Shown here piece after piece: positions 6,518 to 6,727 of a stretch of DNA of 6,727 nt; position 1 is the stretch's first letter; the number at the start of each line of letters is the position of its first letter. The stretch comes from Candidatus Fischerbacteria bacterium RBG_13_37_8. GTDB lineage: Bacteria > Acidobacteriota > HRBIN11 > MFGW01. The stretch lies in NCBI GenBank assembly GCA_001780385.1, contig MFGW01000247.1, forward strand, positions 7,653 through 14,379, in the 5' to 3' direction. Made by a program: the position numbers and the translations under genes. The notes beneath the pieces were generated by a model that saw nothing but the letters and a program-made list of their open reading frames with translations, ran no database searches and was not told the origin of the DNA.

Positions 6518-6727
6518 TTATATGCTAATATTGGTAAGCCATTTATGTTTATCTGGCATTTCGCCACTTATAATATCAAAAAATGCTTTCTGAATTTTAT
6601 AGGTCACAGGACCTCGTTTCCCTTCTCCAATCTTGATTTTATCAATACTGCGGATAGGAGTGATTTCGGCAGCGGTGCCGGTAAAAAATACTTCGTCAGA
6701 AACATAAAGCATCTCCCGCGGAATAAT
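6518..6727 (-). CDS. ilvE: Branched-chain amino acid aminotransferase, C-terminal part
   Basis: The last 69 codons and the TAA stop are in the window; the rest lies beyond the right edge. This PLP enzyme of fold type IV transfers the amino group between glutamate and the keto acids of Leu, Ile and Val, the last step of their synthesis, in the cytoplasm. The visible part carries SDEVFFTGTAAEITPIRSID, the class IV loop whose Thr-Ala pair contacts the PLP phosphate and substrate carboxylate in E. coli IlvE. It continues with IGEGKRGPVTYKIQKAFFD and a final GEMPDKHKWLTNI, closely following the E. coli ending (GPVTKRIQQAFF, then DKWGWL). The first Met seen in the fragment is internal, since the frame is open to the edge. 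D-alanine or aminodeoxychorismate enzymes of the same fold are less likely given this ending. Confidence 0.92.
   Translation of the reverse strand: MIPREMLYVSDEVFFTGTAAEITPIRSIDKIKIGEGKRGPVTYKIQKAFFDIISGEMPDKHKWLTNISI

Overview
The window is an AT-rich piece of a Gram-negative-type bacterial chromosome. Every gene I can support lies on the minus strand, so transcription runs from the right edge to the left edge. In that order the genes are: the 3' end of ilvE (branched-chain aminotransferase), pilT (type IV pilus retraction ATPase), recX (RecA modulator), alaS (alanyl-tRNA synthetase), a secreted SLT-type lytic transglycosylase, and a TPR protein with a very long Glu-rich tail that runs off the left edge. 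The gaps are 29, 2, 105, 54 and 15 nt. There is no convincing terminator between any of them, so most or all are probably co-transcribed. The 105-nt gap before alaS is the only place with obvious room for an internal promoter.

The organism cannot be named from this alone. A pilus retraction motor and a periplasmic lytic transglycosylase with a DUF4124-like N-terminus indicate a diderm bacterium. From memory, a pilT-recX-alaS order occurs in Geobacter-type Deltaproteobacteria (Desulfobacterota). The low GC would also fit Nitrospirota, Brocadiales-like planctomycetes or related uncultured lineages. This placement is inference and weak.

The genes do not form one pathway. alaS and ilvE are housekeeping metabolism and translation. 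pilT drives pilus retraction (twitching, DNA uptake). recX tunes RecA during recombination. The transglycosylase cuts peptidoglycan. The leftmost gene is the least understood: about four TPRs followed by roughly 290 visible residues of acidic, apparently disordered sequence, with its C-terminus outside the window. No RNA gene, mobile element, CRISPR array or tandem DNA repeat is visible, and all gaps between genes are short. I see no sign of an undescribed multi-gene system. The items most worth a second look are the TPR/acidic protein, the tight pilT-recX junction, and the start-site correction for the transglycosylase.
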